DNA of 64,000 bases from positions 1-64,000 of the forward strand of contig JAOPYI010000207.1 in assembly GCA_025964675.1 (NCBI GenBank), read 5' to 3'. A program made the translations under genes and the position numbers. Every line of letters begins with the position of its first letter. The stretch's first letter is position 1. The stretch comes from Sphaerisporangium sp. (GTDB lineage: Bacteria > Actinomycetota > Actinomycetes > Streptosporangiales > Streptosporangiaceae). Below are positions 47,113 to 55,832 of the stretch, in pieces. Under the pieces are notes generated by a model. The model made no database searches. It saw only the letters and a list, made by a program, of their open reading frames with translations, and was not told where the DNA came from.

Positions 47113-49130
47113 CGGGGGAAACGGTGCCGGAGACGCTTGACAGACTCGGTCCCTACCGGCTGTTGCGCCGGCTCGGCGAGGGCGGGATGGGCGTCGTCCA
47201 TCTCGGCCTCGACGGGGAGGGCAGGGAGGTCGCCGTCAAGGTGCTCCACCCTCACGTGGCGGCCGACCTCAAGGCCCGCGACCGCCTGACCCGCGAGGTC
47301 GAGACCATGCGGCGGGTGCGCAGCGCGAGGGTCGCCGAGGTGCTCGACGCCGAGCTCACAGGGGCCACGCCCTACATCGTCACCAGGTTCGCCCCCGGGC
47401 GCACGCTGGAGGAGACCGTCCTGTCGGACGGCCCGCTGTCGCAGCGCGAGGTCGTACGGCTGGCGCGCGGCCTGTCCGAGGCGCTGATCGCGATCCACGC
47501 CGCCGACGTGATCCACCGTGACTTCAAGCCGGCGAACGTCATGCTGGTCAACGGCGATCCGCTGGTCATCGACTTCGGCATCGCCCACCTGGTCAACGCC
47601 ACCAGGCTCACCCAGACCGGCATGTTCGTCGGCACCCCTGGCTACCTCGCGCCCGAGATCATCAGGGACGAGGAGATCACCCAGGCGGCCGACGTCCACG
47701 CCCTGGCGGCCACGGTGTTCTTCGGGGCGACCGGAAAGCCGCCGTTCGGGTCGGGCTCCTTCGAGTCGGTCTGTTACAACATCATGGAAGGCCGGGCCAA
47801 CATCGAGCAGGCGCCGCCCTGGCTGCGCGGCTGGCTGCGCGCGGCCTTCGCGGTGAACCCGGGCGCCCGTCCGAACGCCCAGGGCCTGCTGGCGATGGCG
47901 AGGTCCCTCGACCCGAGCGTGACGGCCTTCCAGGAGACCTCGGCCGGCCACACCCGCAGGCTCGACAGCGCCCAGGGAACCGGACGCGTCCCCGACGGCA
48001 CCCGCGTGCTCAACGGGTCCGCGCCGGACGCCACCCACGTGCTGAACGGCTCGGCGCCCGGCCTGCCGGGGGTGACGGACGACCTCCCGCCGACCAAGCG
48101 CACCAAGCCGGCGTCGGAGGACAGCTACTCCGACCTGCTGCCTCCCGTGCGCTACGCCGAGCCCGATCGCAGGCGCAACCGCGCCGACGCGCCCGGCGCC
48201 TTCGCGCCGCCCCCGCCCGCCTCCGGATACCCCGCCGCGCCGTACGCCCCTCCCGGGCAGTACGCGCCCGTGCCCTACCCAGACCAGCGGGTGGCAGGCC
48301 CCCCTCCACCGGCCTACCCAGGGTCCACCCGGGGCTCCATGGCGCCGCCGACCCACGGCGTGCCGTACGCCCCCGACCAGCGGCGAGGGGCGTACCCCCC
48401 CGAGCAGGGACGCGGGCCGTACCCTCCCGCGCAGGAGCGCAGGCCAGAGCCGGAGCGCGACCGCCCGCCCTATCGCACCGGGCACCCGCTGCTCGCCGCC
48501 CTGCTGCTGGTGGTGGCGGTCACGGGCGCGCGCATGCTGCCCGTGCTGGTCGGCGTCTTCATGGTGGTCGCGGTGCTCTGCCTGCGCGTCGGCGAATACC
48601 TGTGGAGCGACCTGGCGCAGCGCCGCTCGGTCCGGGGCAACAGCGCGAGCGATCCGCTGCTGGCCCTTCTCGGCACGCCGTGGGCGCTCATCAAGGCCGC
48701 GCTCATGACGATCGTCGTCACGCCGCTGGCGGGGATGTTCGCGCTGTGCGTCTGGGGCGCGCTGCACTTCCTAGCCGGGCTGACCACCGACACCGCAGCC
48801 GCCTACGGGGCGTCCGCGTTCGTCGGCGGCCTGTTCCTGCTGCCCGGCGGCGGGCCGCCCCGCAAGGCGGTGGCGCGCACCCTTACCGCGGTGATCCGGA
48901 GTCCCGGGGCGGGGATGGTGGTTACGATCATCGTCGGCACCCTGGCGTTCTTCGCCCTGGTGAGCGCGATGTCCGCCCTTCCGTCCTGGGTGCCCTGGCA
49001 GGCGCCGTCGAAGGCGATCAACACGCTGAGCGACCACGCCAGGAGCAGTGCGACCGGCCTTATGAGCGGCCTGGTGAAGGACCTGATGGACAATCTGGGC
49101 CTCGGGTTCCTCGCATTCTGGGGCAACTGA
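47109..49130 (+). CDS. Ser/Thr protein kinase 2, with C-terminal membrane module
   Basis: A 673-residue kinase, closely paralogous to the previous one. GEGGMG, Lys44 (VAVKVL), HRDFKPAN (Asp138), Asp155 (IDFGIAHL) and GTPGYLAPE are intact. The linker to about residue 455 is very rich in Pro, Tyr and Arg, and the membrane module has several helices (HPLLAALLLVVAVTGARMLPVLVGVFMVVAVLC; LTTDTAAAYGASAFVGGLFLLPGGGPPRKAVARTLTAV). The GPG-to-RTL segment recurs in kinase 1, so the module is homologous. It starts at ATG 47109 overlapping the previous stop. Confidence 0.88.
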   Translation: MTGETVPETLDRLGPYRLLRRLGEGGMGVVHLGLDGEGREVAVKVLHPHVAADLKARDRLTREVETMRRVRSARVAEVLDAELTGATPYIVTRFAPGRTLEETVLSDGPLSQREVVRLARGLSEALIAIHAADVIHRDFKPANVMLVNGDPLVIDFGIAHLVNATRLTQTGMFVGTPGYLAPEIIRDEEITQAADVHALAATVFFGATGKPPFGSGSFESVCYNIMEGRANIEQAPPWLRGWLRAAFAVNPGARPNAQGLLAMARSLDPSVTAFQETSAGHTRRLDSAQGTGRVPDGTRVLNGSAPDATHVLNGSAPGLPGVTDDLPPTKRTKPASEDSYSDLLPPVRYAEPDRRRNRADAPGAFAPPPPASGYPAAPYAPPGQYAPVPYPDQRVAGPPPPAYPGSTRGSMAPPTHGVPYAPDQRRGAYPPEQGRGPYPPAQERRPEPERDRPPYRTGHPLLAALLLVVAVTGARMLPVLVGVFMVVAVLCLRVGEYLWSDLAQRRSVRGNSASDPLLALLGTPWALIKAALMTIVVTPLAGMFALCVWGALHFLAGLTTDTAAAYGASAFVGGLFLLPGGGPPRKAVARTLTAVIRSPGAGMVVTIIVGTLAFFALVSAMSALPSWVPWQAPSKAINTLSDHARSSATGLMSGLVKDLMDNLGLGFLAFWGN

Positions 49131-49189
49131 CCCCCGGAGTGTGCGTGGCACGCGTCCGGGGCACGATTGATGGCGCCGGAAGGAGTGGC

Positions 49190-50410
49190 ATGAGCGTGCC
49201 AACGGCTGGTCAGCTCGGGCCCTACCGCCTGCTGTCGCGGCTGGGGGCGGGCGGGTTCGGCGAGGTCCACCTGGCGCTCGACCCCGAGGGCCACACGGTG
49301 GCGGTCAAGGTCCTGCATCCGCACGTCGCGGCGGACGACGTCGCGCTCGCGCGGCTGGCGCGCGAGGTGGACACCATGCGCCGGGTCCGTGGGCCGTACA
49401 TCGCGGAGGTGCTCGACGCCTCCCTGGAGGGCCCTCGCCCCTACCTCGTCACGAAATACGTCCAAGGGCGCTCCCTGGGGGCCGTGCTGGCCACCGGGGG
49501 GCCGGTGCGGGGCGACGAGCTCGTACGGCTGGCGCGCGGGCTCGCCGAGGCGCTGGCGTCCATCCACGGAGCCGGCGTCGTGCACCGTGACCTGAAACCG
49601 GCGAACGTCATCATCTCCGACGGTGAGCCCCACGTCATCGACTTCGGCATCGCGTACGCGCTCGACTCGGCCGCGGTGACGGTGTCGGGGGCCGTACTCG
49701 GCACGCCCGGCTACCTCGCGCCCGAGGTGCTGGAGGGCGGGGAGGTGAGCCCCTCGGCCGACGTGTTCGCCTGGGGCGCCACGATGGCCTACGCCGCCTC
49801 GGGCCGGCAGCCGTACGGCACAGGCCCGGCGCCGGCGGTCGCCTACCGCGTCGTGCACCAGGAGCCCGACCTGGACGACGTGCCGTCGTGGCTGGTGTCG
49901 CTGGTGCGCGAGTGCCTGAGCGACGACCCGGCCGCCAGGCCCACGGCCGCGCAGCTCCGCGCCAGGCTCGGGGTCGCCGCGCCGCCGCCGACGATCCCGC
50001 CCGAGCGGCGCCGCGTCACCGACATGAGGGAGCCGCCCACCGAGCGGTGGCGGCCGGGCAAGCGTGACTCTCCAGGCATCGTCGACGCGCTGGTCCGGCA
50101 CCGCGACAAGGTGCGCAGGCGCTGGGTGGTGGCCACGGGCGTCCTCGCCGGTCTGGTGGCCGCCGCCGTCCATCAGTACTTCCCGGAGACCTCCGTGCTG
50201 GTCCTCGCGGCGTACGGCGTGGGCATGCTGGTCGACGCCGGCTTCGGCGTCGTGGCCAGGTCCCGGCCACGCGCGCTGTTCGACCTGGTCAGCGGGGCGG
50301 GTACGGTCGGGTTGTACGCCGCGCTGATCGCGCTTTTCAGCCCTTTCACGCTGCTTCTGGCCCTCGCCACCGTGATCGTCGTGCTGGTGATGATCGCCTT
50401 CGCGAGCTGA
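49190..50410 (+). CDS. Ser/Thr protein kinase 3, shorter, C-terminal helices
   Basis: A 406-residue kinase. GAGGFGEVHLAL, Lys40, HRDLKPAN (Asp134), Asp151 (IDFGIAYAL) and LGTPGYLAPE are present. The linker is short (PPPTIPPERRRVTDMREPPTER) and about three hydrophobic helices follow (WVVATGVLAGLVAAAVH; LVLAAYGVGMLVDAGFGVV; LYAALIALFSPFTLLLALATVIVVLVMIAFAS). AGGAG lies 4 nt before ATG 49190. It is the last of three tandem kinases, separated by 59 bp from kinase 2. Confidence 0.87.
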   Translation: MSVPTAGQLGPYRLLSRLGAGGFGEVHLALDPEGHTVAVKVLHPHVAADDVALARLAREVDTMRRVRGPYIAEVLDASLEGPRPYLVTKYVQGRSLGAVLATGGPVRGDELVRLARGLAEALASIHGAGVVHRDLKPANVIISDGEPHVIDFGIAYALDSAAVTVSGAVLGTPGYLAPEVLEGGEVSPSADVFAWGATMAYAASGRQPYGTGPAPAVAYRVVHQEPDLDDVPSWLVSLVRECLSDDPAARPTAAQLRARLGVAAPPPTIPPERRRVTDMREPPTERWRPGKRDSPGIVDALVRHRDKVRRRWVVATGVLAGLVAAAVHQYFPETSVLVLAAYGVGMLVDAGFGVVARSRPRALFDLVSGAGTVGLYAALIALFSPFTLLLALATVIVVLVMIAFAS

Positions 50411-50484
50411 GCCGGAGCATAGTTCTGGAATATTGTTCGGTATGGTGTGCAGTGGAACGCCGCCCGGGCCGTACAGCCGCGGGT

Positions 50485-50512
50485 TTGCCACTAAGCTACT
50501 AGTGGGTAACAT
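50485..50512 (+). promoter_or_regulatory. etfBA promoter with a palindrome in its spacer
   Basis: TTGCCA (50485-50490) and TAACAT (50507-50512) are 16 bp apart, a good sigma-A-like pair. The palindrome CCACTA-AGCTAC-TAGTGG (50488-50505) fills the spacer and could be the operator of an unidentified repressor. Transcription would begin near 50519. Confidence 0.65.
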
Positions 50513-50518
50513 AATGCG

Positions 50519-50731
50519 GAGGGAAAGGGACGAGCTGCCGACACGGAGATCGTCTCGGGCCACCCGATGTCACCGCGTCCCAGGGCGCATGACAGTCTGA
50601 AGGCGGCTCCCGGTGCCGGTCACCGGGGTAGCCCGCAAGACGTGTGCGTACCCCGCGCGCACGTGCCGAGGAATCGGCGCCAGCCCCAGCGATGTGGTGG
50701 CGCCTGTGAAACGGGAGGTCGGCCACCGGCC
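50519..50731 (+). ncRNA. Structured 5' leader of etfBA, candidate cis-regulatory RNA
   Basis: The approximately 210-nt leader forms several strong helices: GGGACG / CGTCCC (50527-50532 with 50576-50581), TCGGG-CCA-CCCGA (50555-50567), an 11-bp bulged hairpin at 50605-50633, a 10-bp hairpin at 50640-50664 (two G-U pairs), GCCGA-GGAA-TCGGC (50665-50678) and GGCGCCA / TGGCGCC (50676-50704). The last two share 50676-50678, so they exclude each other. CTCCCG (50607-50612) can also pair with the likely ribosome site CGGGAG (50712-50717). No small-molecule family was recognised. The fold is by eye. Confidence 0.5.
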
Positions 50732-51511
50732 ATGAATATCGTCGTCTGCGTGAAGCAGGTCCCCGACACGGCGACCGAGCGCAAGCTGAGGTCCGATGAC
50801 AATACGCTCGATCGTGACGCCGCGGACGGCGTCATCAACGAGCTGTGCGAATACGCCGTCGAAGAGGCACTCAGGATCAAAGAGGCCCACGGCGGCGAGG
50901 TCACTGTGCTGACCATGGGTCCGAGCAAGGCCGCCGACACGATCCGCAAGGCCCTCGCGATGGGTGCCGACAAGGCCGTCCACCTGCTGGACGACGCGTT
51001 GCACGGCTCGGACGCCCTGTCCACGTCCTACGCCTTGGCCCAGACGCTGAAGAAGATCGGGTTCGACCTGGTCGTCCTCGGCTCGGAGTCCACCGACGCG
51101 CGCACGGGCGTGCTGGCGGCCATGCTGGCCGAGCGCCTCGGCACGCCGCAGCTCACGCTGGCGCGCAAGGTCGACATCGACGGTTCCACCATCAGCGTCG
51201 AGCGCGTCACCGACTACGGCTTCGACAAGGTCGAGGCCACGTTGCCCGCCGTCGTCTCCGTGGTGGAGAAGATCAACGACCCGCGTTACCCCTCCTTCAA
51301 GGGCATCATGGCCGCGAAGAAGAAGCCGGTGGAGACCCTCGGAGTATCCGACGCGGAGATCGACACCGCCCAGGTCGGCCTCGGCGGCGCCTGGAGCGAG
51401 GTCGCGGAGTTCGCCGTCGCCCCGCCGCGCGCGGCCGGCACCATCGTCAAGGACGAGGGCGACGGTGGCTCCAAGGCCGCCGACTTCCTCGCGTCGAAGA
51501 AGTTCATCTAA
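50732..51511 (+). CDS. etfB: Electron transfer flavoprotein subunit beta
   Basis: A 259-residue subunit of the ETF heterodimer, which carries electrons from acyl-CoA dehydrogenases to the membrane ETF dehydrogenase. It starts MNIVVCVKQVPDTATERKL and has the nucleotide fold with ALAMGADKAVHLLDDALHGSDALSTSYALAQTLK and VLGSESTDARTGVLAAMLAERLGTPQLTLA. The ATG 50732 is about 13 nt after GGGAGG, longer than usual. The alpha subunit starts 10 bp downstream, and the two acyl-CoA dehydrogenases at 4.8-7.0 kb are plausible clients. Confidence 0.94.
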   Translation: MNIVVCVKQVPDTATERKLRSDDNTLDRDAADGVINELCEYAVEEALRIKEAHGGEVTVLTMGPSKAADTIRKALAMGADKAVHLLDDALHGSDALSTSYALAQTLKKIGFDLVVLGSESTDARTGVLAAMLAERLGTPQLTLARKVDIDGSTISVERVTDYGFDKVEATLPAVVSVVEKINDPRYPSFKGIMAAKKKPVETLGVSDAEIDTAQVGLGGAWSEVAEFAVAPPRAAGTIVKDEGDGGSKAADFLASKKFI

Positions 51512-51520
51512 GGGGGACCG

Positions 51521-52474
51521 ATGGCTGAGATTCTGGTTCTCGTCGAGCACGTCGACGGTGAGGTCAAGAAGGTCACCCTTGAGCTGCTGACCCTGGCCCG
51601 GTCGCTGGGCTCCCCGTCGGCGGTCTGGGCGGGCCCCGGCTACTCCGGCGCCGCCAAGGCCAGGCTCGGTGAGTACGGCGCGGAGAAGATCTACGTCGCC
51701 GACTCCGCCGAGATCGTCGACTACGTCGTGGCGCCGAAGGCCGAGCTGCTGGCCCAGCTCGTCTCCTCCGCCTCCCCGGCGGCGGTCCTCGTGGCCGCCA
51801 CGGCCGAGGGCAAGGAGGTCGCCGGACGCCTCGCGATCAAGACGGACTCCGGCGTCATCACCGACGCCGTGGGCCTCGGCGACGGTTTCGTCGCCGAGCA
51901 GTCCATCTTCGGTGGCGGCGTCAACGTCAAGTCCAAGGTCAGCAAGGGCACCCCCATCGTGGCGGTACGCCCCAACTCGACCGCCCCAGAGGCCTCCGCG
52001 GGAGCGGCGGCCGAGGAGCAGGTGACGGTGTCGCTCTCCGAGACCGCCAAGGCCGCCAAGGTCGTCGAGCGCGTCAAGCAGGAGAAGGGCGCCCGTCCCG
52101 AGCTGACCGAGGCCGCGATCGTGGTCTCCGGCGGCCGCGGGGTCGGCTCCGGGGAGAACTTCTCGATCATCGAGAAGCTGGCGGACGCCCTCGGTGCCGC
52201 CGTCGGCGCCTCGCGCGCCGCGACCGACGCCGGGTGGTACCCCCACCAGTTCCAGGTCGGGCAGACGGGCAAGACGGTGTCCCCGCAGCTCTACATCGCG
52301 GCGGGCATCTCCGGGGCCATCCAGCACCGGGCCGGTATGCAGACCGCGAAGACGATCATCGCGATCAACAAGGACCCCGAGGCCCCGATCTTCGAGCTGG
52401 CCGACTTCGGCGTCGTGGGCGACCTGCACCAGATCGTCCCGCAGCTCTCCGAAGAGGTCGAGAAGCGCAAGTAG
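51521..52474 (+). CDS. etfA: Electron transfer flavoprotein subunit alpha
   Basis: A 317-residue ETF alpha subunit. The N-terminal domain starts [30 protein letters not shown] and the C-terminal FAD-binding domain has [72 protein letters not shown]. It lies 10 bp after etfB, preceded by AGGGGG, and is the end of the operon. Confidence 0.94.
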   Translation: MAEILVLVEHVDGEVKKVTLELLTLARSLGSPSAVWAGPGYSGAAKARLGEYGAEKIYVADSAEIVDYVVAPKAELLAQLVSSASPAAVLVAATAEGKEVAGRLAIKTDSGVITDAVGLGDGFVAEQSIFGGGVNVKSKVSKGTPIVAVRPNSTAPEASAGAAAEEQVTVSLSETAKAAKVVERVKQEKGARPELTEAAIVVSGGRGVGSGENFSIIEKLADALGAAVGASRAATDAGWYPHQFQVGQTGKTVSPQLYIAAGISGAIQHRAGMQTAKTIIAINKDPEAPIFELADFGVVGDLHQIVPQLSEEVEKRK

Positions 52475-52488
52475 GTCTGACGCACAGG

Positions 52489-52523
52489 CGGCGCCGCACC
52501 CGTTTTCGGCGGGGGCGGCGCCG
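52489..52523. terminator. Hairpin between convergent etfA and MFS genes
   Basis: Two copies of the self-complementary octamer CGGCGCCG (52489-52496 and 52516-52523) can pair to form an 8-bp stem around a 19-nt loop. No T-run follows on either strand. It is 15 bp after the etfA stop, so it probably ends etfBA. Confidence 0.55.
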
Positions 52524-52627
52524 TTCGCATGTGCGGCGTGCCGTCCCGCGAGGCGCCGGCCGCTCACGCGGGGTGTCGTACGGGCTCGCGTGTCACGCAC
52601 ATGGCGTCAGGACGGTCCGCCTGCCGG

Positions 52628-53833
52628 TTACGCGGCGGCCTTCAGGGGCTCCCGCTCGGTGAGCCGGTGGATCTCCGCGCCTGCCGTACGGGACTCGCGG
52701 CGGGGCAGGAAGTACGCGGCCACCGAGATGAGCACCCCGAGCACGACGGCGACGCCCAGCGCGACCCGGAGCGTCGCGGCGTGGCTCAGGAAGCCGATCA
52801 CCACTGGGCCGAGGAGCAGGCCCGCGTAGCCCATCGCGCCGGTCTGGGCGATGGCAGGGCCCGGGTTGCCGGTGGCCGTGCCCGCGAGCGAGATCGCCAT
52901 CGGGGAGACCGTCGCGACGGTGAGTCCGATGAGGATCATCCCGCCGACGGCGACCACCGGGGACGACGTGGTGATCACGAGCGTGAAGGTCAGGGCCGTG
53001 CCGAGGCCGGAGGCGATGATGAGCCGGCGGGCGCCGACCCGGGTACGCAGCCGGTCGCCGGTGAGCCGGGCGATCAGCATGCCGCCCTCGAAGATCGGGT
53101 AGCCGAGGGCGGCGACCGCCTCGGGGGCGGCGACGGTGTCCCGCAGGAACAGGCCGTTCCAGTCGGCGACGGCACCCTCGACCATGAAAGCGCCGAACGC
53201 GATGGCGCCGAGCAGGTACACGACCGGGGGCATCCGCCGCCGTGCCCCGCCGGACGCGGGCTCCACGAAGACCGGGTCCGGCAGGAAGCCCCGGCTGAGC
53301 CAGTACGCCCCGGGGGCCGACACGAGGGCGATGGCGGCCAGGTTGGCCGTGAACGAGACCCCGAAGGAGATGGCCACGGTGCCGAGAAGGCCGGCCGACA
53401 TGGCGCCCACGCACCAGCCGGCGTGCATGCCGTTCATCAGCGGGCGGCCGTAGGCGCGCTCCACGGCCGAGCCCTGGGCGTTCATCGCGACGTCGACCGC
53501 TCCGAAGAACATGCCGAACAGCGCGGCCACCACGACCATCGACGGGAGCGACGGGGCGAGCGCGACTCCGAGGAGCGACGCCGCGCAAAGGGGGGCGCAG
53601 GCCCGGAGGACGGCGCGGCTGCCCGCGCGTGCCATCACGCCCCGCATGGACTGCATGGTCACCAGCGCCCCGACTCCCCAGGCGAGGAGCACGAGAGCGA
53701 CCGACGCCTCGGATATGCCGAGTCTGTCGGTCAGCGCGGGGATGCGCACGGTGAACGTGCCGCACATGAGGCCGGCGAGGACGAAGGTGAGGATCGCCCG
53801 GGAGCGGGCGGTCCTCAGGTCGCGGGTCATCAC
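52628..53833 (-). CDS. MFS transporter
   Basis: A 401-residue membrane protein of the major facilitator superfamily with about 12 hydrophobic helices. Loop features include MNAQGSAVERAYGRPLMNGMHAGWCVGAMSAGLLG and DWNGLFLRDTVAAPEAVAALGYPIFEGGMLIARLTGDRL. This looks like a sugar/drug-type MFS subfamily seen in actinobacteria, substrate unknown. The start is GTG 53833 or ATG 53830 after AAAGG. A TetR gene lies upstream on the same strand, with a 208-bp gap containing a hairpin. Confidence 0.82.
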   Translation of the reverse strand: MMTRDLRTARSRAILTFVLAGLMCGTFTVRIPALTDRLGISEASVALVLLAWGVGALVTMQSMRGVMARAGSRAVLRACAPLCAASLLGVALAPSLPSMVVVAALFGMFFGAVDVAMNAQGSAVERAYGRPLMNGMHAGWCVGAMSAGLLGTVAISFGVSFTANLAAIALVSAPGAYWLSRGFLPDPVFVEPASGGARRRMPPVVYLLGAIAFGAFMVEGAVADWNGLFLRDTVAAPEAVAALGYPIFEGGMLIARLTGDRLRTRVGARRLIIASGLGTALTFTLVITTSSPVVAVGGMILIGLTVATVSPMAISLAGTATGNPGPAIAQTGAMGYAGLLLGPVVIGFLSHAATLRVALGVAVVLGVLISVAAYFLPRRESRTAGAEIHRLTEREPLKAAA

Positions 53834-54002
53834 AAAGACCTTTCAAGGATTTCGCGCATGGCTGAACGGTGTGGTGAATGTGGTGCGGTCGCGCGGGATC
53901 CGCACGCGGCGCTGGTTCGGGAGGCGTGGCGCGCTCGAACGTGACAGGGGAGCGGCGCGATACCTGGGGGAGTGTCAGCTGGGGCGTCGCACGCTGGAGC
54001 GG

Positions 54003-54026
54003 CCCTTCCGGATCCGTCCGGAAGGG
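54003..54026. terminator. Strong hairpin after the TetR gene
   Basis: The perfect 10-bp stem CCCTTCCGGA / TCCGGAAGGG with a 4-nt loop lies 16 bp beyond the TetR stop (minus strand). No T-run follows, as is common for actinobacterial terminators. Confidence 0.65.
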
Positions 54027-54041
54027 TGGCGGCTCACAGGG

Positions 54042-54548
54042 TCAGGGGCTCGCGAGTGCCCGGAGCCGGCTATGCAGCTCCTCGTAGTGGGCGTCTTCGT
54101 AGAAGCCCGGGTCGTGGGTGACGACCTCCCACAGCCCCTCGCAGGCGAGCCGGACGATCTGGGCCGCCATCGGGTCGGCCTCGGTGTCCATGCCCTCGCG
54201 ATGCCACCGGGCCATCGCCTCGCGCAGGGGCGCGAGTAACCCGGGGTCACCCGCAGCCCCGGTGACGACGGCCCAGCGTCTCAGGCGCGCGCTCCGGATC
54301 GCGGCGAACGTCGCCGCGAGATAGGCCCGGGTGTACGAGCTCTCGCTCTGGGAGGCGACCAGTTCGTCGAAGTCGGCGATGAGCCGCTCGATCATGCCCT
54401 TGATGAGGGCTTCCTTGGTGTTGAAGTGGTAGAGGAGACCGCCTTTGCTCACGCCGGCACGCTCGGCCACGGCCGACAGGGTGAGACACTGGGCCCCCTG
54501 GTCGGCCAGCAGCCTTTCCGCCGCGTTCAAAAGCTCATCTCTCCGCAC
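54042..54548 (-). CDS. TetR family transcriptional regulator
   Basis: A 168-residue repressor with the HTH MRRDELLNAAERLLADQGAQCLTLSAVAERAGVSKGGLLYHFNTKEALIKGMIERL. The ligand domain is short and unassigned. The start is GTG 54548. On the minus strand TATAGT lies about 7 nt before it, so the mRNA may be leaderless. A palindrome (54560-54575) overlaps this promoter. It is divergent from the cysteine desulfurase gene and upstream of the MFS gene on the same strand; the MFS transporter is the usual target for this arrangement. Confidence 0.87.
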   Translation of the reverse strand: MRRDELLNAAERLLADQGAQCLTLSAVAERAGVSKGGLLYHFNTKEALIKGMIERLIADFDELVASQSESSYTRAYLAATFAAIRSARLRRWAVVTGAAGDPGLLAPLREAMARWHREGMDTEADPMAAQIVRLACEGLWEVVTHDPGFYEDAHYEELHSRLRALASP

Positions 54549-54559
54549 ATGAGTAACTA

Positions 54560-54575
54560 TACCGTCTGGACGGTA
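54560..54575. promoter_or_regulatory. TetR operator TACCGTC-TG-GACGGTA
   Basis: A perfect 7-bp inverted repeat 12 bp from the TetR start, overlapping its -10 and lying upstream of the divergent cysteine desulfurase gene. A common TetR target form; autoregulation is likely. Confidence 0.75.
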
Positions 54576-54607
54576 CAGTTCTCAAACTAGGTATTCTGGG
54601 GTACGCC

Positions 54608-55768
54608 ATGGCTTACCTAGACCACGCGGCTACGACGCCGATGCTCCCCGAAGCGATCGAGGCGATGACCGCACAGCTCGTGCGGGTCGGCAACGCCTCG
54701 TCCCTCCACGCGGCGGGCCGCCGCACCCGCCGGGTCGTCGAGGAGTCGCGCGAGACCATCGCCGGCGCGCTCGGCGCACGGCCCAGCGAGGTCGTCTTCA
54801 CCTCCGGGGGCACGGAGGCCGACAACCTCGCCATCAAAGGGCTCTTCTGGGCGCGCCACGCGGCCTCCGGAGCCGATCGGGTGCTGCTGAGCGCGGTCGA
54901 GCACCACGCCGGCCTCGATCCCGCACACTGGCTGGGCGACCGGCAGGGCGCGTCCGTCGAGCTGCTCGACGTCGACGAGTACGGCCGCGTCCATCCCGGC
55001 ACCCTGCGCGCGGCGATCGAGAGCGCCCCCGAACGCGTCGCGGTGATCAGCGTGATGTGGGCCAACAACGAGGTCGGCACCGTCCAGCCGATCCACGAGC
55101 TGGCCGCCATCGCCCGCGAGCACGGCATCCCGTTCCACACTGACGCGGTCCAGGCCGTCGGACAGTTGCCGGTGTCGTTCTCCGGGTCAGGGGTCGAGGC
55201 GCTCACCGTGTCCGGGCACAAGGTGGGCGGCCCGATGGGCGTCGGAGCCCTCCTGCTCGCCAGGGGCGTCGACCCGGTCCCGGTGCTCCACGGCGGCGGT
55301 CAGGAGCGCGACGTGCGTTCCGGCACCCTCGACGCCCCGGCCATCGCCGGGTTCGCGGCGGCCGTACGGGCCTCGGTGGACAACCGCGAGGAGCACGCCG
55401 CGCGGCTGCGCGCCCTGCGTGACGAGCTGATCGCCCGGGTCAGGCACGCGGTGCCCGACGTGATCCTCAACGGCCACCCCGACGAGCGCCTCCCCGGCAA
55501 CGCCCACTTCTCCTTCCCCGGATGCGAGGGCGACGCCTTGCTGATGCTGCTCGACGCCAAGGGCGTGGAGTGCTCCACGGGGTCGGCCTGCTCGGCGGGC
55601 GTCGCCCAGCCGTCGCACGTCCTGCTCGCCATGGGCTCCGACGCCGTACGGGCGCGGGGGTCGCTGCGTTTCTCCCTGGGGCACACCTCGACCCGGGCCG
55701 ACGTGGACGAGCTGGTCAACGTGATCGGCGGCGTGGTGGAGCGTGCCCGCCGCGCCGGCCTGACGTAG
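54608..55768 (+). CDS. Cysteine desulfurase (NifS/IscS family)
   Basis: A 386-residue PLP enzyme that frees sulfur from cysteine as a persulfide. The PLP Lys205 lies in [13 protein letters not shown] and the catalytic Cys328 in [17 protein letters not shown]. It starts [14 protein letters not shown]. Together with mnmA 1.2 kb downstream it would supply sulfur for tRNA 2-thiouridine. The leader is short, with a TATTCT -10 near 54591. Confidence 0.92.
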   Translation: MAYLDHAATTPMLPEAIEAMTAQLVRVGNASSLHAAGRRTRRVVEESRETIAGALGARPSEVVFTSGGTEADNLAIKGLFWARHAASGADRVLLSAVEHHAGLDPAHWLGDRQGASVELLDVDEYGRVHPGTLRAAIESAPERVAVISVMWANNEVGTVQPIHELAAIAREHGIPFHTDAVQAVGQLPVSFSGSGVEALTVSGHKVGGPMGVGALLLARGVDPVPVLHGGGQERDVRSGTLDAPAIAGFAAAVRASVDNREEHAARLRALRDELIARVRHAVPDVILNGHPDERLPGNAHFSFPGCEGDALLMLLDAKGVECSTGSACSAGVAQPSHVLLAMGSDAVRARGSLRFSLGHTSTRADVDELVNVIGGVVERARRAGLT

Positions 55769-55832
55769 CAGGGCGGCCCGCTGAATCCTTGATCTCCCGA
55801 GGCCCGTGTGGAGCCGGATTCGGCCGCCTCGG

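Noticed and set aside
50581-50731. Cobalamin or FMN riboswitch in the etfB leader
   Set aside because: The CCGGTG...CCGCAA stretch recalls the cobalamin core, but the B12 box (GCCAG-type) and GGGAA motif are missing; no RFN-element boxes are present either.
52593-53846. 417-residue reading frame over the MFS gene
   Set aside because: It is Arg/Pro-rich, lacks membrane helices and any domain, and overlaps the MFS protein in another frame; it reflects high GC.
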